Under the pieces are notes generated by a model. The model did not search any database, had not been told where the DNA came from, and saw nothing but the letters and a program-made list of their open reading frames with translations. A stretch of 64,000 nucleotides of DNA from Platanthera guangdongensis (taxonomy: Eukaryota > Streptophyta > Magnoliopsida > Asparagales > Orchidaceae), in contig CM077166.1 in NCBI GenBank assembly GCA_039583875.1, positions 76,982,564-77,046,563 of the forward strand. The letters are read 5' to 3'. The position numbers and the translations under genes are program-made. Below, piece by piece: positions 1 to 9,391 of the stretch; position 1 is the stretch's first letter; every line of letters begins with the position of its first letter.

Positions 1-395
1 GCCGGGCCGGGCAAAGCTCGAAATTCGGGCCGACCCGGGCCCGGACCAGGCCCACAGGCCGGCCCGGCCCTGCTAGCCAACGGCTCTAAAAGCCGTTGGA
101 AATCCAACGGCTCTTAGAGTCGTTGGAAGCGGCCAGCAGGGCTGCTGCTGAAAGCCCTGTCGGCTGTCAGCAGCAGCTGCTGCTGGCTGATGTGGAGTGT
201 TGCCTAGGGCCTAAGCAACAGCCTAGGCCCTAGGCCATATTAAAAAAATTTAATTTTTTTAAATTTTTTTTATTAAAAAAATCTATAACCCCCCCCCCCG
301 ACCCCTTACCCGACTCTCTCTCTCTCCCCTTCACTCTCTCTCTTCCACTCACTTTCTCTCTCTCTCTCTTATTATCTTACTCTCTCTCTCGCTGC

Positions 396-3228
396 ATGGC
401 ATCGTCCCCCTCAACGCCGGCGTCGCTGACTAAAAGCACGGCCGAAGTGGTGGAGCATAATCGGAGGGCACCCGTCCGGGAGCATTTCGACAAAGTTAAA
501 GTCGGCGACGAATTCAAGGCGCGGTGCAAGTTATGCTCAAAGTTGCTAACTCTTACCGGCAACTCAACACTAGCGAGACACGTTAAGTCTTGTTTTGCGA
601 AGCAAGCTCCCGAGTCCAGTCAAGGACAAATATCAGCATCAGGACAAATTTGGAGGTATGATCAAGCAAGACAGCGAGACCTACAGGTGAAAAACGTCAT
701 CAGATGTAGGTTGTCATTCAGTCACTACGACAACGATGAGACGACGGAGTACATACACGAAGGGCTTCAGCCCAAATATCAACAGATAAGTAGGGGTGCG
801 AGCGGTTCGGTTTGGGTCGGTTTGGACCCAAACCGAAACCGAACCGACATGCCTCGGTTTTTGGTTTGTCCAAACCGACCCGAGCCGAACCCAGTCGGTT
901 CAGTTCAAAGTCGGTTCGATTTTTAATCGGTTTTTTGCGGTTCGGTATCGGTTTTTTGCAAACAAACATAATCAAGTGCTATTTGTTGGATCGCTCATCA
1001 TCCTCTTTCATAATCTTTATTAACTGAAGGTTTAAATAAATAGCATACAATTTTTTTTGAGTAAAAGTCAAAGAGAAGGTTTATTAAATCTACATCACAT
1101 ACAAACAACTATTATATTCATGCATTTTTTAGACATGCCGAGTTTGGGTATATTGGGGCAAACCTTCCTTATGACATCCCACAATTCTCTATAATAACTT
1201 GGACAAATTTAATATCAAAAGATCCAACAATAAGCAATTATAGCAATTGGAGTATCACGATAGATAATCATTGTCGTTATTAAATCAATTTAATATACAA
1301 AACATCTCAAATAATTAAACTGTTAATAAAACTTTTTCCCAACAGAATTACTTAGGATCAAAAGAACTCTCTAAACCTAAGGAGAAGGGTAAGAAAAATC
1401 TCACCAAGCACAGAGATGTTGAAAGTGAACTTGGTTGTAGACCCAAAGGTAATCTGAAAGTTGCTCGATCAAATACACCCCAAAACAGTGATGATCGAAG
1501 TGCTCGGTTCGGTTCGGTTTAGTCGGTTTTCACAACTTGAAAACCGACCCGAACCGATAAGCGTTCGGTTTTCAAAAGCTCCAAACCAAACCGACACCGG
1601 ACCGGGCGGCTCGGTTTCAAAGTCGGTGCGGTTCAGTCGGTTTAGTCGGTTTTCGGTTTTCGTTCCTCACCCCTACAGATAAGTAGATCCACTATTAGAC
1701 GTGACGCACTTAAATTATATTTTGACGCAACACAAGATTTAATAAAAAATTTCGAAACTTTCGAGGGACGTATGAGTTTAACGAGCGACGTTTGGAGTAG
1801 TAGCGTAAAGGTAGGATTATCTTATATTTGTATCACGGCTCATTGGATCGATCCCGTTTCATGGGAGTTAAATAAGCGCGTAATATGTTTTAAAGTTTTT
1901 GAATTTCCGCACACAGGTAAGGCTATATATTCGGTAATTATTAAATTTTGCGTGAATTTAAAATAAAAGATAAAATAATGAGTCTTTCTTTTGATAACGC
2001 TAGTAATAATAACACCGCAGCAGAGTGGTTAAAACCTGAATTAAAATCCATGCTTAACGGTGCGTTTTTTCATACTCGATGTGTGTGTCACGTTTTAAAT
2101 TTAGTGGTACAAGAAAGTTTAGAAGTTATGGAACCATATGTTGAAAAAATTCGGACTATGCTTATATTTATTTATTGTACCAAACAACGAAGTCAAGATT
2201 TTCGAAAATTTGTGATCGCGCAAGGTCAAAAATATTTGAAACCTCAATTTGATATGTCTGTAAGATGAAACTCAACATATAAAATATTAAAAAGAGCGTT
2301 TCAACAAAAAACATTTCTTATGAAATATTATACTGTGACAAATAATCATGATTTAACTGATAACGATTTGAACGTACTATTACATTATATGGATTTATTA
2401 AAATATTTTTATAGGGCGACTGTTTTTTTATCTGGTGTGTATTATCCAACTAGCTCATTAGTAGTTGAAAATTTTGTAAATATCGCACAAAAACTTAACT
2501 ATTTTAAGCAATACTTCGGATGGCTTCCTTTAATTGAAGTAATAGAAGAAAAAATTTGAAAATATTATAGAGAAATATCTCCTGCATTTTCATGCGCCGC
2601 CGCTTTAAACCTGTTATTCGCTGTAGACGGCGCAGAAAATTTGATGGATGAAATTAACGTTAACTTAGACATAAATATAAGTTTCGATAACGTTGACGAT
2701 GTTAGTACTACTAAATTTAATTCTATTTTTACCGAATGTTTTAATTATTACGACAACTTATATAACTCACGACCCCGAGAAGAAATAACGCAACCTAGGA
2801 CAAAAGATTATTTTACAAATAAAATTTTAGCATTAACTTTCAGGAAAAAAAAAACACGCACATCGAGTAGTTTAAACGAATTAGGACTGTATACGAAAAC
2901 GAAATTTCGTGATTTTATGACTACAGAAGAGATCGAAAACTTCGATATCTTAAAGTTGTGGAAAAGTAAAGTTAATACCTATCCTATTTTGGTATGTATG
3001 GTCCGTGATTTACTAACAATTCAAGCTAGTACAGTAGCTTCGGAGTCCGTTTTTTCTCTTAGTGGCAGGATTTTGAACATGCGGAGGAGACAACTAAATG
3101 AAGAATCACTGGAACTATGCATCTGCTACAAGGATTATTTGGATGCTACGAAGAGGAAACAACATATTTCAGCATTGGAGGAGAGCTCCGAGGAAATTGA
3201 AGAGCAGATGCACAACCTGAATTTGTAA
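396..3228 (+). pseudogene. hAT transposase, decayed and interrupted by a MITE
   Basis: Would cut and paste hAT elements. The ATG at 396 opens a frame with a BED zinc finger at about residues 25-70 (CKLC, then ARHVKSC). Coding continues through 790, is broken by the insertion 791-1675, and resumes in the same frame at 1684 (target duplication in between). The core follows (LTSDVWSS, SLSFDNASNN, HVLNLVVQ). The C-terminal hAT dimerisation region lies at 2995-3150 (ASESVFSLSGR, then NMRRRQL). Decay: a frameshift near 1935-1950 and TGA codons near 2266 and 2557, both where hAT relatives usually have Trp. The frame ends with TAA at 3226-3228. Not functional as it stands. Confidence 0.85.
791..1675. 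mobile_element. hAT-type non-autonomous element (MITE-2) inside hAT-1
   Basis: An 885-bp element with inverted ends TAGGGGTG and CACCCCTA, flanked by an exact 8-bp duplication CAGATAAG at 783-790 and 1676-1683. The ends are crowded with CGGTT/AACCG repeats (795-950 and 1495-1665), typical of hAT subterminal binding sites; the middle is AT-rich and shows no coding. It splits the hAT-1 transposase frame without otherwise changing it. The open frames over its ends are shadows of the CGGTT repeats. Confidence 0.9.
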
Positions 3229-3597
3229 GTGTAATTTTTTTTATTACCATTAAAAATAATAAATTCCATTTTTTTCCTATTTTTTTTTAAAAGTGTAATT
3301 TTGATTTTTTTTTAATTTCAATATTAATAAAAAAATTTATTCGATTTTTTATTTCAATTTTTATTTTTTAAATAAAATGTTTTTTTTTAAAAAAGGGCCC
3401 GGCACGGCCCGGGACAGCCCGGGGGGCCGGCACGGCCCGGGCCAGCCCGAGGGGCCGGCTCGGGCCCCTTCCCAGCGTCAAAGCTTGAACCCGATAAAGG
3501 AAGGGCCCGGGCTCGGCCCGGTTTGCAAAAGCCCGGGCCCGATCAGGCCCGATGCGGGCCAGCCCGATCGGGCCTTTTGGACAGGCCTAGCCGGAAG

Positions 3598-4860
3598 GGG
3601 AGCGCCAACTCGTGCGCGAGATGTTCCGAGATGAAGTTGTGGCTGGCGCCGTTGTCGATCATGAGAACGATGTCGCGGTCCTGGAGGCGGCCGCGGAGCT
3701 TCATCGTGCACGGGCCTGTGATGCCTCCAACGGAGAAATAAGGGAGCTCCAAGCAGTGGAGTCCATCCCCGTCAGGGAGGGGTGGATCGGCAGCCGGAAG
3801 TGCGGCGAGGTCATCGGCCTCTGGCGGCGCCTCATTGAGATGGTCGTCGTCGAACAAGCCGTGAAATTCTTTGACCGAGCAGACATGGTTTGGCGAGTAC
3901 GGCAGGCGACAACGGAAGCACAAACCCCTTCGGCGAAGGTCATTGTATTCGGCATCAGAAAAAAGGTGTGGCGGGCCGCGGCCCGGGCGAGGACCCCAGG
4001 GTGAGGAGCGCGAGGGGCCCCCTCTCGCGGCGGGGTCGGCCGAGGAGGAATATGGTGGGCGGGCCGGATGAACGTGGGGTGCCGGTGGAGGGGGCCGGAT
4101 GCCCAAGTCCGCCTCTACGGCGCGGGCGAGGTCAATGGCGGCCGAGACGGTGTGGGGTTGATGAGTGCGGAGGCGGGAGCGAATGGATGGTCGCAGGCCC
4201 TGCAGAAAAAAACACAAATAGTGATCCGGAGGCAGCCCGGGGACGTGGGAGACCAATGCCACGAACTCATCAATATAGCTATCGAGGTCGGCCGATTGGC
4301 GAACGCTGAAGAGGCGTTCAATGGCGGAGCCGAAGTACCGCGCGTCGTAGCGTTGAATCATTTTGTGCTTCAACTCGGGCCACGAAATATGGGGTTGAAC
4401 ATGGCGAAGCCACCCTGCCCAATGCAAGGCGGAGTCGGAGAGGCCGACAATGGCGGTACTCACCTTGTCGCCGTCGGCGGTGAGATGGAGATCGAAGAAT
4501 TGTTCGGCTCCAGAAATCCACCCCATCGGATCGACGCCCGTAAAGGAGGGCAACTCCAACGCAAGGGGGGTCGGCCAACCTGGGGTTGCGGGGCCGCCGG
4601 CTGCGACTCGGTCGCGAACAGCGGCGGAACGGGGGGGTGGCCGAGGAGAGATGTGGACGAAGTGACGGCGGGCGTTGGGGGCGCGGGTACGAGTAGCTCG
4701 AGGTGGGCGAGGATGGCGGCGGTGGTGAGGATGGCGGCCTGGAGGGCGAACACGAAGGCCCGCAGTTCGGAGATGTCGGCGTCGTGGGCGTCGGCCAGGG
4801 CGCGGAGGTCGTCTGGGATGTCGGTGGGGGGGCGACGTTGTTCCGAGTTGTGACGGTCAT
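3598..4860 (-). pseudogene. Gypsy-1 gag-protease fragment
   Basis: Ty3/gypsy Gag (particle protein) followed by the aspartic protease. The ATG at 4860 gives a short N-terminus, and the frame changes at two G/C runs (about 4824-4831 and about 4563-4575). The main frame below 4559 carries the gag core (FTGVDPMGWISGAEQFF, then WPELKHKMIQRYD, then FLQGLRPSIRSRL), a CCHC-like knuckle CFRCRLPYSPNHVC and the protease motif DNGASHNFIS (normally DSGA/DTGA). Coding stops where hAT-1 inserted. Frameshifts at homopolymers could be sequencing errors or decay. The knuckle spacing fits chromovirus-like gypsy elements; exact lineage not assigned. Confidence 0.8.
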
Positions 4861-4912
4861 GATGTAGTGATCCGACGGCGCGGCGGCGGGCGGAGCAGCA
4901 GGTCGGACCAAA

Positions 4913-5294
4913 TGTTACCACTAGGGAAAAGAGGGGAAGGCCGACGGTAGAGGAAGGGCCGGTTAGAGGGAGAGAGAGAGAAGGGGAGAATAGAGGAGAG
5001 GGATCAGCCCCCTTTCTTTGCTAGATGATCCAAAGATAAAGTTTAGGGTTTACAATAGGCCTCTTATACAATGAGGCTCAATAAAACAAAATAACCAAAA
5101 TGCCCTTAGATTAAAACTAAACTTGCTCTCCATCCAGAATTTCCGTCGGGTCTCCCGCGGTCGTGCTTCCGCACGCGGTATCGCGGTGATTAATGCCTGG
5201 CGACACCGCGGCATTACCCCCGCCCTCCTTCTGTGTTCGTGATCGTCGTGCGTACGCCCTCCAAGGCGGTTCGCCGTCATGCAGTTTGGTAACA
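4913..5294 (-). repeat. Gypsy-1 5' LTR
   Basis: On the minus strand it begins TGTTACC (5294) and ends GGTAACA (4913), a 7-bp inverted terminus typical of LTRs; 382 bp. Gag starts about 50 bases downstream. About 80 bp (5098-5178) recur almost unchanged at 7594-7674 inside another small element. Confidence 0.7.
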
Positions 5295-5299
5295 CAGAG

Positions 5300-6150
5300 A
5301 CACTTATCTCTGACCATGATTCTATCTTTCTTAGAGACATTTGGCGTGAATTATTGTACAAAACGGTACACAATTACCATATAGTTCAGCCTACCATCCT
5401 CAAACCGATGGCCAAACCGAACATGTAAACCGTTGTTTGAACAAATATTTACGAATTTTTGCCCATGCTCACCCAAAATCGTGATACAAATTATTAAACT
5501 GAGCGGAATACTATTATAATACCACCTTCCACTCCTCGACAGGAATGACTTCCTTTGAGGCAACGTGTGGTCGGCCACCACCTTGTTTTATCCCTTGTTT
5601 TAAGGTGATAGCAAGCTTCAAGCCATCCAGGCTAACCACCAAACTCGTTCTCGGCTTATTACACACTTAAAACAAAATTTACATAATGCACAACAACGGT
5701 TTAAGCTCCAAGCCGACCGCCATGGAACAGATCTCCATTTTTTGGTTGGCGATTGGGTTCTTCTAAAACTTCATCTACAACGACAACTTACCCTCCACCA
5801 GCACTACTGCACCAGATTAAGCCCTTGATATTACGGCCCATTCCAAGTCATCGTACGTATTGGGGAGACTGCGTGCAAATTACACTCACCAGCACATTCT
5901 CAATTACACCTTATTTTTCACATTTCTCGCCTACGACCAAATAAAACTGACCAACCGATTTTCATAAACCTGTTACCGCGAAAATCCACCTCCATTCGCC
6001 CTGTTCACAAACCACTTTCAATCTTGGCAGAGCGAACTATTTTCGTGCAAAATAAACCCATTAAACGGGTCCTAGTGCAATGTAAAGAACTGGATCCAGC
6101 TGATAGTTCATGGGAACGCTTAGACGCACTAGGCTCTCAGGTATGTCTAC
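5300..6150 (+). pseudogene. Gypsy-2 integrase C-terminal region and chromodomain-like module
   Basis: Integrase joins retroelement cDNA to host DNA. The translation, crossing frames and several stops, shows SDHDSIFLRDIW, then [13 protein letters not shown] (from 5393), a conserved AEYYYNTTFHSS stretch, and the GPF/Y-type C-terminal region (YGPFQVIVRIGET near 5830-5870). A chromodomain-like segment follows (KRVLVQCKELDPADSSWERL, 6070-6125), the module by which chromoviruses choose chromatin. TGA codons replace conserved Trp positions and there are several frameshifts, so it is inactive. Confidence 0.75.
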
Positions 6151-6612
6151 CCTCTCTTGATAGTGTGACACCTTCTAATTCGCATTTCTCAACAGGTCTT
6201 GATGATCCACCACCCACAAAGCGTCTGGCGTCCACTGGCTTGGATCCAGCTCCAGCACCGGCGCAACGACCCACCGCCACAAATCTGCCAGCAACCCCCC
6301 TCCGCCTTCCTGTCGAACCTCGGCTCCTAGCCTCCATGGACAACAGTGCGACCAATCAGCTTCTTCCCCGGCATAACCAGTCTACCTTGCAGCCATGGCC
6401 ACCGGCTATCCGTCTACCACCAATCATTTGTGGCTTCTGTCATTCCCGCTCTGACCGCACCTTCCCAAAGCGCACCACTCCTCTTCTCAACTGACCACTG
6501 GACACTCGTCGTCATCGCTCAGCTCGCCGAACTCCAAAAGTGGTTATCCCCTCCACGACGCCGCATTCCAAGGGTGATCCGGAGATCACCAGCTATCCCC
6601 GTGGGGGGCGAA

Positions 6613-6844
6613 TGTAACAGGATCTACCTATCAACCTGCTCTGTTTTTATTAATATTATTTTATGATGTATTTGTAAGCCAAACGACTATTTTGTAATCC
6701 TATATATATGTGACCCTGTAAGCCTTAAGACATATATGAAAAGTTGGTATTTCCTTTCTATTTGCTTCCAGAATGCCTCACCCAGAGGGCTCCGGCAGCC
6801 ACACCGTCGTGCTCCTTTGATTACACTAAACTAAACTTGTAACA
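6613..6844 (+). repeat. Gypsy-2 3' LTR (right boundary tentative)
   Basis: Starts TGTAACAGG directly after a purine tract and contains a TATATATATG stretch near 6702. A plausible end is TTGTAACA at 6844, but the ends are not a clean inverted pair, so the boundary is uncertain. About 20 bases further on, TTGGTAGCAGAG resembles an initiator-Met primer site and may be chance. Confidence 0.5.
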
Positions 6845-7029
6845 TTTAAAGATGTGCAATAAAATTGGTAGCAGAGATACTTTTGTATCTAGTTTGTCAA
6901 CATCTAACGGTAACAGAGATGATTTTGTATCTAGTTTCTCCACATCTAACCACTAGAGAGAGAAAAAACTCACCTAGAAGAGTCAGCGGCCAGAAAAAAA
7001 AATTAAGTAGGACAAGGAAATAAGGGTAC
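6845..7029. other. Unassigned spacer
   Basis: 185 bases with two copies of a short repeat (GATACTTTTGTATCTAG and GATGATTTTGTATCTAG). On the minus strand 7029-6845 would be the intron following the FUBP-like exon. Confidence 0.4.
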
Positions 7030-7345
7030 CGAATCGAAATCCCTTGTCTTTTGAATCGTCAGCGCCACCGTTCTCCACCCTGGGTCGCTTAGCCTCGGCG
7101 TCGCTGAAAAGCCTTGCCGCGATCTCCTGTGCCCGCTGCTTAGCTAGCTCGATGCCATCCGGAGGGGGGTGAACATTGTTGTACGAAGTTGGAGCTGCAG
7201 TGCCCGAAGATAGAGAGGTGACCGGAGAGGAAAAACCAGTGGGCCTGCGTCCAGACGCCGGAGCAACGGGCGACGGAGGGGCGCCCTGGTCATCGAACTT
7301 ACGCTTACTATCCGAACGGGAGGAATAATGATGATTTTCTTCCAT
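7030..7345 (-). pseudogene. First exon of a FUBP-like KH-domain protein gene (partial gene or fragment)
   Basis: The minus-strand ATG at 7345 opens about 105 codons. The translation has the low-complexity N-terminus typical of plant far-upstream-element-binding-like KH proteins: YSSRSDSKRKFDDQ, then RRPTGFSSP, then IELAKQRAQEIAARLFS, then KRPRVENGG and KDKGF. These proteins bind single-stranded nucleic acid through KH repeats, which would lie in later exons. A usable donor (TTCG/GTACCC) ends the exon at 7030. No KH domain is found in the remaining 7 kb to the left, which is all transposons. It is therefore either an orphaned exon or exon 1 of a gene with a very long repeat-filled intron. Family recognition is from memory of the motif. 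Confidence 0.5.
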
Positions 7346-7463
7346 TAGAAACCGACTGTTTTCGATACAACCGGCACGGCAGAGAGAGGAGAAAGAAGTA
7401 GTCACCGGCGATCTCGAAAACCCTAACTGCGAAAACTGATTCAAGATTTTAGGGACGTGTGTG
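7346..7463 (-). promoter_or_regulatory. Likely 5' UTR and promoter-proximal DNA of the FUBP-like exon
   Basis: Pyrimidine-rich sequence upstream of the ATG on the minus strand, with a TTAGGGTTTTCGAG stretch common in plant 5' UTRs. No clear TATA box. A (TA)n tract and a small transposon lie directly upstream (7464-7766). Confidence 0.35.
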
Positions 7464-7465
7464 TG

Positions 7466-7536
<71 letters not shown>
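7464..7536. repeat. (TA)n microsatellite
   Basis: About 35 TA dinucleotides bordering the TIR element at 7537; a second, shorter TA tract (7747-7766) borders its other end. Confidence 0.95.
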
Positions 7537-7541
<5 letters not shown>

Positions 7542-7746
7542 GAGTAACAGGCACGGGCCTCCGGCCCTCGTGCCTCGTGCGACAGTCTCCGACATGCCCT
7601 TAGATTAAAACTAAACTTGCTCTCCATCCAGAATTTCCGTCGGGTCTCCCGCTGTCGCGCTTCCGCACGCCGGGAAGCCCGTCGCGGCAACTTGGTACTG
7701 TCGCGCGGGGCACGAGGGCCGGAGACCCGTGCCTGTCACTCGTGTG
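7537..7746. mobile_element. TIR element lodged in a (TA)n tract, Micron-like by analogy
   Basis: 210 bp with terminal inverted repeats of about 38 bp (7537-7574 and 7709-7746; CACACGAGT...CAGGCACGG) differing at about two positions, flanked on both sides by TA repeats. The interior holds an 80-bp piece also present in the Gypsy-1 LTR. The same terminal sequence recurs at 8581-8662 and 9309-9391, again beside TA tracts. Rice Micron elements are known to target (TA)n, but I have no evidence that this is the same family. Confidence 0.6.
7594..7674. repeat. Fragment shared with the Gypsy-1 LTR
   Basis: Matches 5098-5178 with about three differences, in the same orientation, inside the TIR element. 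Either the small element captured LTR sequence or both contain an older repeat. Confidence 0.7.
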
Positions 7747-8172
7747 TATATATATATATATATATATCTTTACCACTATAAAGAAAGTATAAACTCATGA
7801 GTTCGAAATTACAATAGCCATCTGATTATGCTTTGATAATTCTGTTGTCGTCCGATCAAGCTCAATCATACTTCATCATCTCTACACATTTTAATAGGTC
7901 TCCTAAACCTACTAACTAGGTTATGTAAAATTACATTTTTGTCCTTATATACTTCTAAAAATAATGAAAGACTGACTGAAAAGCAGGAAGGACACAGACA
8001 TTGGACTGACAGCACACTCAAAAAGGCCCACTCTGGCCGGCCCAACTCAGCACAAGAGAAACCCAATTTGGTTAAGGAAAACAATTTAGAGGTGGTATAC
8101 TGCATATTTCTTATAAACACACGGTTTAACATTAGAACAGGCGGTGTGAGACTATAATAACTAAGGTACTGG
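7747..8172. other. Unassigned, moderately AT-rich DNA
   Basis: No coding or repeat structure recognised. It lies upstream of the FUBP-like exon on the minus strand and could include its distal promoter. Confidence 0.3.
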
Positions 8173-8514
8173 CGTACGGGCAAGGGAATTTGAGAGTCAA
8201 GATGGTCTCAAAACAAAAAGTAATCAACATGAAAGTTGTAGATCTCGGCGAGATGAACAACTTTCATGTTGATCACTTTTTGATTTGGAGCGGAGTAAGA
8301 CCTCGATTTGGGCCCCGAAATCGGAGGCGGCGGAACTACTACAGTAAACCGTTCCGCCGCCCCCAATTTCGGGGCCCAAATCGAGGTCCAAGACGGGTTC
8401 AAATCAAAAGATGATCATCATGAAAGTTGTTCGTCTCACCGAGATCTACAACTGTTATGTTGATCACTTTTCGTTTTGAGACCATCTTGACCCTGCAATT
8501 CTCTTGCCCGTACG
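8173..8514. mobile_element. Foldback MITE
   Basis: A 342-bp near-palindrome: CGTACGGGCAAG at the left mirrors CTTGCCCGTACG at the right. The arms run almost to the centre, where GGTTTACTGT/ACAGTAAACC-type sequence forms a short loop near 8335-8350. No coding. A target duplication was not resolved, so the superfamily is not assigned. If transcribed it would form a hairpin with arms of about 160 bp. Confidence 0.75.
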
Positions 8515-8580
8515 TAGCAGACCGCCCTTTTTTAAAAAAAAAATTACAAAAATCAAATAAAAAACCAAAAAGCCCTGCGG

Positions 8581-8658
8581 GGGGCGGGCGAAGCCCGCCG
8601 TCGGCGGCCAGCTACTGTGGCGCGTAGCCATCGGGCCGGAGGCCCGTGCCTGCGACTC

Positions 8659-8662
<4 letters not shown>
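8581..8662 (-). repeat. End of a TA-associated element (arm X of an inverted pair)
   Basis: Reverse complement of 9309-9391 with about one difference over 80 bp. It ends in the GCAGGCACGG...CACACGAGT-type terminus also seen at 7537-7746, then runs into (TG)n and (TA)n. Confidence 0.8.

Positions 8663-8738
<76 letters not shown>
8659..8738. repeat. (TG)n(TA)n microsatellite
   Basis: About 8 TG dinucleotides followed by about 32 TA dinucleotides, directly before a tRNA-like module. It creates several spurious YIYIYI reading frames. Confidence 0.95.
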
Positions 8739-8740
<2 letters not shown>

Positions 8741-9083
8741 CTCAGTTAGTGAAGATGACATTGGGTGGTTGGCTTATCAAGGGTTGCGGGTTCGATACCT
8801 AGCGCCAACAACGCGCCTTGCTGAGAAACAGGCGGGAGAGGCGTTGAGGTGTATTGGGCTGCAGCCCTGTAACGTTGTCACGGGTGGGCCAAGCTGTGCG
8901 CAGCCTAGGGCTCAGAGGCTGCGCACAGCTTGGCCCACCCGTGACAACGTTACAGGGCTGCAGCCCAATACACCTCAACGCCTCTCCCGCCTGTTTCTCA
9001 GCAAGGCGCGTTGTTGGCGCTAGGTATCGAACCCGCAACCCTTGATAAGCCAACCATCCAGTGTCCTCATCACCAACTGAGCT
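8739..9083. repeat. 345-bp palindrome of two tRNA-like (SINE-type) modules, tail to tail
   Basis: The plus copy starts with an A-box-like AGCTCAGTTAGTG, has a B-box GGTTCGATACC, and runs to a centre near 8911. From there the sequence is mirrored back to CACCAACTGAGCT at 9083. The central stem (GCTGTGCGCAGCC and GGCTGCGCACAGC) is essentially perfect. Confidence 0.8.
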
Positions 9084-9092
9084 ATATATATA

Positions 9093-9296
9093 TGCACTTT
9101 TTATGTAACGGCCCAGCCTAGGGCTCAGAGGCTGCGCACAGCTTGGCCCACTCGTGACAACGTTATAGGGCTGCAGCCCAATACACCTCAACGCCTCTCC
9201 CGCCTGTTTCTCAGCAAGGCGCGTTGTTGGCGCTAGGTATCGAACCCGCAACCCTTGATAAGCCAACCATCAAATGTCCTCATCACCAACTGAGCT
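9093..9296 (-). mobile_element. tRNA-like SINE-type module, family A, minus copy
   Basis: On the minus strand it starts AGCTCAGTTGGTGATGAGG (A box), has GGTTCGATACC (B box) about 48 bases on, and ends GTTACATAAAAAGTGCA. The boxes match RNA polymerase III internal promoter consensus, as expected for tRNA-derived SINEs. Short TA tracts abut the 5' end. Confidence 0.65.
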
Positions 9297-9308
9297 ATAT
9301 ATATATAT

Positions 9309-9391
9309 ACACGAGTCGCAGGCACGGGCCTCCGGCCCGATGGCTACGCGCCACATTAGCTGGCCGCCGACGGCGGGCTTCGCCCGCCCCA
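9309..9391 (+). repeat. End of a TA-associated element (arm Y of an inverted pair)
   Basis: Mirror copy of 8581-8662. It begins CACGAGTCGCAGGCACGGG after a TA tract and continues into GGCGGGCTTCGCCCGCC-type GC-rich repeats to about 9445. Confidence 0.8.

Larger units (their letters stand above)
1..3589 (+). mobile_element. hAT-1, hAT-superfamily DNA transposon, left end outside the window
   Basis: Both subterminal regions (1-130 and 3396-3589) are packed with GGCCCGGGC-type repeats, and a palindromic unit around AACGGCTC/GAGCCGTT lies at 79-130. Between them lie a pyrimidine-rich leader (290-395) and a decayed hAT transposase. The right terminus reads GACAGGCCTA, whose reverse complement TAGGCCTGTC fits an hAT end. 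The next 8 bases (3590-3597, GCCGGAAG) are the expected target duplication; the left partner is outside the window. It is inserted in the protease region of Gypsy-1. The third hAT derivative at 25.6 kb shares its subterminal repeats and leader, so the two are related. Confidence 0.85.
3590..5294 (-). mobile_element. Gypsy-1, 5' part of a Ty3/gypsy LTR retrotransposon
   Basis: On the minus strand: 5' LTR (5294 to 4913), a short leader, gag and the start of protease. The element is then cut by hAT-1 at 3589, and its remainder lies left of the window. It is inserted into the integrase of Gypsy-2; the bases CAGAG after 5294 are the candidate target duplication on this side. Confidence 0.8.
5295..6844 (+). 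mobile_element. Gypsy-2, 3' part of a Ty3/gypsy element with a chromodomain-like tail
   Basis: Holds integrase C-terminal sequence, a chromodomain-like module, about 450 bases of non-coding or decayed 3' sequence (6160-6600), a purine-rich GTGGGGGGCGAA at 6601-6612 that fits a polypurine tract, and an LTR starting TGTAACAGG at 6613. The 5' part is left of the window beyond the Gypsy-1 insertion. Confidence 0.7.

Noticed and set aside
3612..4853. Plus-strand open frames over the Gypsy-1 gag
   Set aside because: GC-rich antisense shadows of the minus-strand gag-protease, which has recognisable motifs.
6880..6892. Primer binding site of another LTR element (TTGGTAGCAGAG)
   Set aside because: It lies about 20 bases beyond the tentative LTR end and outside an element on the 3' side, with no gag following; probably chance.
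8617..8802. Small protein with a long YIYIYI repeat
   Set aside because: Translation of (TA)n; no gene context.
8739..8830. Functional tRNA gene
   Set aside because: A and B boxes match, but no cloverleaf can be drawn (no acceptor stem pairing, wrong anticodon-arm region), and many related copies form inverted clusters.
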